Shown here: positions 59,953-64,000 of the stretch, in pieces
Numbering within the stretch: position 1 is the stretch's first letter
Layout: every line of letters begins with the position of its first letter
Source of the DNA: JACMLD01 sp963705285
GTDB lineage: Bacteria; Bacteroidota; Bacteroidia; Chitinophagales; Chitinophagaceae
Direction of reading: 5' to 3'
Length of the DNA stretch: 64,000 nt
Assembly (NCBI GenBank): GCA_963705285.1
Contig: OY970066.1
Location: 4,154,001-4,218,000, forward strand
Translations under genes and position numbers: made by a program
The notes under the pieces: model-generated
What the model was told of the DNA's origin: nothing
Seen by the model: only the letters and a program-made list of their open reading frames with translations
Databases searched by the model: none

Positions 59953-60768
59953 ATGAAAATGCTCCTCTGTTCTGCCATGCTATTGCTTTTGGCCGGTGTT
60001 TCAAAAGCACAGTCGCTCAGTGATTTTAAAACCACCAATTTTATTTCGCTTACTGTTCCCGTCAACTTTATTGGCACGTTTAAATACCTCGGTACCAACA
60101 ATACGGTGGAGCATAAGAATGTTACCACGGTGCCCCACGATGCATCCATTCTCGGATCTTTTCCCAATGTTGTTTCTTCTGTAACCGTTTACCAGGTAGA
60201 CAATGATGGCGGCCTCACTATTCTGGGTAATAATATATCTGCGAGGAGCAGCACCTACGAAGTCATCTATGATTTTGTGCAAACACAAACATTGCAACTG
60301 GTGAACAGTGATGAAACAAGGTCGGTCTATTTTGCGTTGATTGGCATTAGTGTAAGAATGGTGGCACGCATAAAGGCGAGGTCGGCCGGCATCAACCTTA
60401 CCAGTTTATCAAGCCTCGGCCTGGCCGCCAGCAGGAAAAAAATATGTGGTACGCTGGAAGTGCGGGCCAATGGAATTGGTTCTCAAAAAATTAACGCACT
60501 CATACCTGTTACATCTGATCTGTCGCCCGCCTCTATAGAAACAGCGCTTCAATCAGTAGCCACTATCAAGTCGCACATTTATGATACAGACACCAAAATA
60601 ACACCGCAGTTCCTGGCTTTTAGCGCCAGTGCTTCAGGAGAAATAGCCAAGTTTGACTATAAAGCGCTATGCGACAAAATGTATTCGTACAATTTTACTG
60701 ATACCACCAAAATCTATCCATCCAGTAATCAGAATACTACACCTGTTACACCATCGGGTGGAAAATAA
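59953..60768 (+). CDS. Secreted hypothetical protein, 271 aa
   Basis: Signal peptide MKMLLCSAMLLLLAGVSKAQ. Mature part of mixed alpha/beta composition (TVPVNFIGTFKYLGTNNTVEHK, SVYFALIGISVRMVARIKARSAGINL, KKICGTLEVRANGIGSQKINALIP), ending in a Pro/Thr/Ser-rich tail. No named domain. It precedes the 115-aa secreted protein by 33 nt, probably co-transcribed. Confidence 0.75.
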   Translation: MKMLLCSAMLLLLAGVSKAQSLSDFKTTNFISLTVPVNFIGTFKYLGTNNTVEHKNVTTVPHDASILGSFPNVVSSVTVYQVDNDGGLTILGNNISARSSTYEVIYDFVQTQTLQLVNSDETRSVYFALIGISVRMVARIKARSAGINLTSLSSLGLAASRKKICGTLEVRANGIGSQKINALIPVTSDLSPASIETALQSVATIKSHIYDTDTKITPQFLAFSASASGEIAKFDYKALCDKMYSYNFTDTTKIYPSSNQNTTPVTPSGGK

Positions 60769-60801
60769 TAATAAAACATTACAGCTTAAATACACTTAAC
60801 C

Positions 60802-61149
60802 ATGAAAAAGAAAATGAATGTACTGGCATGCCTTTGCATATTAATGCTCACCGCTACACAAGTTTACAGCCAACAAAACGACCCTTCCTGTCCGCCCTGG
60901 GTTAGCGAGAATGGCTACTGGGTAATAGAATCCAATATTCACCGGCCGGGCTGGCAAATGATTCGGTTTTATGATAACGACCATACACTGGTGGGTGAAA
61001 AGGAATTAACCAGCACCAGGCTGAACGTGAAAAGGAAGAAGATAAAAATGCAACTGAAATGGATGCTGGACTCATCGCTGCAGTCGTGGGCAAGGCAACA
61101 CCCAGGCAACGACAGCACCCGCCTGGTGAACAAAAGCAAAGCGTTGTAG
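60802..61149 (+). CDS. Small secreted hypothetical protein, 115 aa
   Basis: Signal peptide MKKKMNVLACLCILMLTATQVYS, then a short domain with PSCPPWVSENGYWVIESNIH and FYDNDHTLVGEKELTSTRLN, followed by a basic helical end (RLNVKRKKIKMQLKWMLD). Similar small exported proteins are common next to Bacteroidota surface genes. Function unknown; probably an operon with the 59953 gene. Confidence 0.75.
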   Translation: MKKKMNVLACLCILMLTATQVYSQQNDPSCPPWVSENGYWVIESNIHRPGWQMIRFYDNDHTLVGEKELTSTRLNVKRKKIKMQLKWMLDSSLQSWARQHPGNDSTRLVNKSKAL

Positions 61150-61204
61150 CGGGTATAAGCGGCATTCAAGCTAATCTGCACGCTCAAAATTGCCTTCCAG
61201 GCCT

Positions 61205-61212
61205 TACCTTTG
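61205..61212 (+). promoter_or_regulatory. Candidate -7 box directly before prfC
   Basis: TACCTTTG ends 9 nt before the ATG at 61222. It overlaps an in-frame TTG at 61210, arguing against that TTG as the start and for a leaderless or nearly leaderless mRNA. The nearest TTG (61190-61192) is only 12 nt away. Confidence 0.45.
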
Positions 61213-61221
61213 CGGCCGATT

Positions 61222-62817
61222 ATGAAGTACAGTAACGAGATTAGTAAACGCCGCACATTTGCCATCATTTCTCACCCCGATGCGGGTAAAACAACACTTA
61301 CAGAAAAGCTGTTGTTGTTTGGTGGCGCCATACAAACCGCTGGTGCGGTAAAAAGCAACAAGATCAAGAAACATGCTACCAGCGATTTTATGGAGATTGA
61401 ACGGCAGCGCGGTATTTCGGTTGCCACCAGTGTAATGACCTTTGAGTACAACAACACGCTTATCAACTTACTGGATACGCCGGGCCACAAAGACTTTGCG
61501 GAAGATACCTATCGTACGCTCACTGCTGTAGACAGTGTTATACTGGTAATAGACAGCGTAAATGGGGTGGAGGCGCAAACACGCCGATTGATGGAAGTGT
61601 GCCGCATGCGCGATACCCCCGTGATCGTATTTGTAAACAAAATGGATCGGGATGGCAAAAACAGATTTGATCTGCTGGAAGAGATTGAAAAAGAACTGAA
61701 CCTGCCGCTGCATCCAATGGCATGGCCCATCAACAGTGGTAAAGATTTCAAAGGCGTATATAACCTGGCAGAAAAAAAACTGGTGCTGTTTGCCGCCAAT
61801 ACCAAGGGTAACGACGAAGATGTGCTTGAGATTACTGATCTGTCGCTTCCCATTCTTGACGCCCGGCTGGGCGACAGGGATGCCGCTACGCTGCGCGATG
61901 ATGTGGAACTGGTGGATGGCGTAAACGGCGAACTGCCGGTTGCAGACTACCTGGCCGCTAAGGTGGCGCCGGTTTTCTTTGGAAGTGCTGTTAACAACTT
62001 TGGTGTAAAAGAAATGCTGGATACATTCATCCGCATAGCGCCCGAACCACAATGCAGGGCCACCACTACCCGTGAAATTTGCCCGGATGATAACAAGCTA
62101 AGCGGCTTTATTTTTAAGATACATGCCAACCTGGATCCCAAACACCGCGACCGAATTGCGTTTATGCGTATCTGTGCCGGCAAGTTTGAAAGAAACAAAT
62201 ACTACCATCATGTTCGCCTTGATAAGGATATCCGTTTCAGCAACCCCTATAGTTTTCTAGCGCGCAGCAAAGATGTGATAGAAGAAGCGTATCCCGGCGA
62301 TGTAGTAGGGCTGTTTGATACCGGTAATTTCAAAATAGGTGACACGCTTACGGAGGGTGAAAACTTTTATTTTACGGGTATACCTTCCTTCTCGCCCGAG
62401 ATATTTAAGGAGGTGGTAAATAAAGATCCCATGAAAACCAAACAGCTTGAGAAAGGGCTGCTGCAGCTAACGGATGAGGGAGTTGCGCAGTTGTTTACCC
62501 AGTTTGGCGGCAATAAGAAAATAATTGGGTGCGTGGGCGATCTGCAGTTTGAAGTAATACAGTACCGGTTGTTGCATGAGTATACGGCATCTGTAGAGTT
62601 CAGGCCGATGCCTTTCTATAAAGCTTGCTGGTTAACAAGCAACGATCCCAATAAGCTACAGGAATTTGCGAGGTTTAAGCAGGCCAATATTGCCGAAGAT
62701 AAAGATGGGCACATGGTGTACCTGGCACAAAGCGAATGGTTTCTTAATACAGAAAGAACCAATAACCCCGATATCACTTTTCATTTTACATCAGAGATAC
62801 ACAAAGAAATGAAGTAA
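61222..62817 (+). CDS. prfC: Peptide chain release factor 3
   Basis: 531 aa from ATG 61222. Translational GTPase: G1 SHPDAGKTTLTEKL (17-30), G2 region RGISVATSVMTFEY, G3 DTPGHKDFAEDTYRTL, G4 VNKMDRDG, followed by RF3-specific domains (FIRIAPEPQCRATTTREICP, KFERNKYYHHVRLDKDIRFSNP, QFEVIQYRLLHEYTASVEF). It recycles RF1/RF2 from the ribosome after peptide release. Convergent with purB. Confidence 0.95.
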   Translation: MKYSNEISKRRTFAIISHPDAGKTTLTEKLLLFGGAIQTAGAVKSNKIKKHATSDFMEIERQRGISVATSVMTFEYNNTLINLLDTPGHKDFAEDTYRTLTAVDSVILVIDSVNGVEAQTRRLMEVCRMRDTPVIVFVNKMDRDGKNRFDLLEEIEKELNLPLHPMAWPINSGKDFKGVYNLAEKKLVLFAANTKGNDEDVLEITDLSLPILDARLGDRDAATLRDDVELVDGVNGELPVADYLAAKVAPVFFGSAVNNFGVKEMLDTFIRIAPEPQCRATTTREICPDDNKLSGFIFKIHANLDPKHRDRIAFMRICAGKFERNKYYHHVRLDKDIRFSNPYSFLARSKDVIEEAYPGDVVGLFDTGNFKIGDTLTEGENFYFTGIPSFSPEIFKEVVNKDPMKTKQLEKGLLQLTDEGVAQLFTQFGGNKKIIGCVGDLQFEVIQYRLLHEYTASVEFRPMPFYKACWLTSNDPNKLQEFARFKQANIAEDKDGHMVYLAQSEWFLNTERTNNPDITFHFTSEIHKEMK

Positions 62818-62864
62818 ACGAATTGTGACAATCATTGTTTTTTAAATAACGCATTCAATACCCC

Positions 62865-64000
62865 TTAGGATAATTGAACGTTCATGCCGGTATAATTCTG
62901 CGGCGTTATTTTTTTCAATTCTTTTTTTACGGTGGAGGCTATTTTCAAGCCATCTACAAACTGGTGGATGCTGGCTTTGTTAATAGTGCCGTTGCCGCGC
63001 GTTAGATCTTTTAATGCCTCGTAGGGATTGGGGTAATTTTCGCGGCGCAGAATGGTTTGGATGGCTTCCGCTACCACCGCCCAGTTATTTTCCAAGTCAT
63101 CGTTCAATTTCTGTTCGTTCAATACCAGTTTGGCCAGTCCCTTTTCAATAGATTTAATGGCAATTACAATATGGGCAAACGGCACGCCTATATTTCTCAG
63201 CACCGTAGAATCTGTCAGGTCGCGCTGCAGACGGGACACTGGTAGCTTGGCAGCCAAATGTTCCAATAATGCATTGGCAACGCCCAGGTTACCTTCTGCA
63301 TTTTCAAAATCTATGGGGTTTACTTTATGCGGCATGGCAGAGGAACCTACTTCGCCTTTTTTTATTTTTTGTTTGAAATAATCCATCGATACATAACTCC
63401 ACACATCCCGGCTAAAATCTATCAATATATTATTGATGCGTTTCATGGCGTCAAAATGTGCAGCCAGATTATCATAATGCTCTATTTGCGTAGTAAACTG
63501 CTGCCTTGTAAGACCCAGCGTTTTTTCAACAAACTGGTTGCCCAGCGCAATCCAGTCTTTTTTTGGAAAAGCAACATGGTGTGCATTGAAGTTGCCGGTG
63601 GCGCCACCAAATTTGGCTGTAAAAGGAATATTGATAAACTGCTCGGCCTGGTTTTGCAATCTTTCTACAAATACCATAATTTCTTTGCCCAAACGTGTAG
63701 GACTAGCAGGCTGGCCATGCGTACGTGCCAGCATTGGCACTTCCATCCATTGTTCTGCTAAAATGGTCAGCTCGCGGTTAAGGTTCAGCACCGCAGGCAG
63801 GTACTCGCATTCAACGGCATGTTTCCATAAAAGCGGGACAGATGTATTGTTAATGTCTTGAGAGGTCAAACCAAAATGCACCCATTCTTTTTCATTCTCC
63901 AGCCCCAGTGCATCCAGTTTTGTTTTGATAAAATATTCAACTGCTTTTACATCGTGATTGGTAGTTTTCTCAATATTTTTTATTTCGACAGCATCTTCTA
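62865..64000 (-). CDS. purB: Adenylosuccinate lyase, N-terminus beyond window
   Basis: Partial: the reading frame continues past position 64000, so the N-terminal region lies outside the window. Visible motifs: HFGLTSQDINNTSVPLLW (substrate-binding TSQD), ARTHGQPASPTRLGKE and the fumarase-superfamily signature GSSAMPHKVNPIDFENAEGN with the catalytic Ser. It catalyses two steps in purine synthesis (SAICAR to AICAR; adenylosuccinate to AMP). Length from the TSQD region to the end is normal. Confidence 0.94.
   Translation of the reverse strand, partial: EDAVEIKNIEKTTNHDVKAVEYFIKTKLDALGLENEKEWVHFGLTSQDINNTSVPLLWKHAVECEYLPAVLNLNRELTILAEQWMEVPMLARTHGQPASPTRLGKEIMVFVERLQNQAEQFINIPFTAKFGGATGNFNAHHVAFPKKDWIALGNQFVEKTLGLTRQQFTTQIEHYDNLAAHFDAMKRINNILIDFSRDVWSYVSMDYFKQKIKKGEVGSSAMPHKVNPIDFENAEGNLGVANALLEHLAAKLPVSRLQRDLTDSTVLRNIGVPFAHIVIAIKSIEKGLAKLVLNEQKLNDDLENNWAVVAEAIQTILRRENYPNPYEALKDLTRGNGTINKASIHQFVDGLKIASTVKKELKKITPQNYTGMNVQLS

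Noticed and set aside
61468..62052. - strand open frame opposite prfC
   Set aside because: Antisense to a highly conserved GTPase gene; typical shadow.
1..64000. tRNA, rRNA, integrase, transposase or prophage genes
   Set aside because: I looked for T-loop-like GGTTCRANNCC sequences and transposase motifs and saw none; this is by eye and would need a dedicated scan.

Overview
The window looks like chromosomal DNA from a member of the Bacteroidota, most likely family Chitinophagaceae. The evidence is a T9SS C-terminal sorting domain, many SpI and SpII signal peptides feeding small outer-membrane beta-barrels and lipoproteins, Bacteroidota-type promoters (TTG-N19/20-TAnnTTTG), almost no Shine-Dalgarno sequences, and family content typical of that group (DUF1080, DUF1343/NamZ, DUF2851, DUF4412, DUF5916, Tat-exported Gfo/Idh/MocA enzymes). 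I see no rRNA, tRNA, CRISPR array, integrase or transposase.

Layout. 0-6.4 kb: SET-domain protein, lipoprotein, DinB protein, flavin-binding stress protein, then a divergent lipid kinase / APP1-type phosphatidate phosphatase pair. 6.6-15 kb: DUF1345 membrane protein, an S10 carboxypeptidase interrupted by an in-frame amber codon, DinB/WYL-regulator pair, a tiny 15-codon ORF with a perfect Shine-Dalgarno, a beta-barrel protein, a lipoprotein esterase and two exported ferritin-like proteins. 15-20 kb: a beta-barrel / TssN-like / TssO-like operon (type VI subtype iii relatives without the rest of the apparatus), an RRM protein and an FKBP. 20-29.7 kb: GH20-like enzyme plus NamZ-type muramidase, methyltransferase, DUF1080 hydrolase, THUMP rRNA methyltransferase, Tat-dependent Gfo/Idh/MocA oxidoreductase, pentapeptide protein. 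30-40 kb: T9SS cargo, outer-membrane proteins, hydrolases, second Tat Gfo/Idh/MocA enzyme, thiolase. 40-52 kb: housekeeping (YpdA-type reductase, FBPase, KdsC, UbiA family, Maf, lipoyl synthase) mixed with GNAT enzymes, a sterol-desaturase-family protein and OsmC. 52-64 kb: DUF5916 protein, a membrane sensor / histidine kinase / LuxR response regulator operon, release factor 3 and the C-terminal part of adenylosuccinate lyase running off the right end.

The most unusual signal is intergenic. Many genes end in one of two ways. Some end in conventional GC-rich hairpins with a T-run (about 14 seen). Others end inside runs of short degenerate words (AGTTCNNN, GATTTTGAG, AGTTTATAG, GGAATTAGG, TAGTATTTAG) in which the stop codon is itself part of the first word and the last one to five residues of the protein are encoded by the repeat. 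In three convergent gene pairs each gene carries its own same-sense run, so the gap becomes a long imperfect inverted repeat. Three diverged 145-bp tandem units lie upstream of the DUF5916 gene, and a 580-bp block of larger dispersed repeats lies upstream of the GH20-like gene's 3' end. I know of no described system that explains the stop-anchored word tracts.
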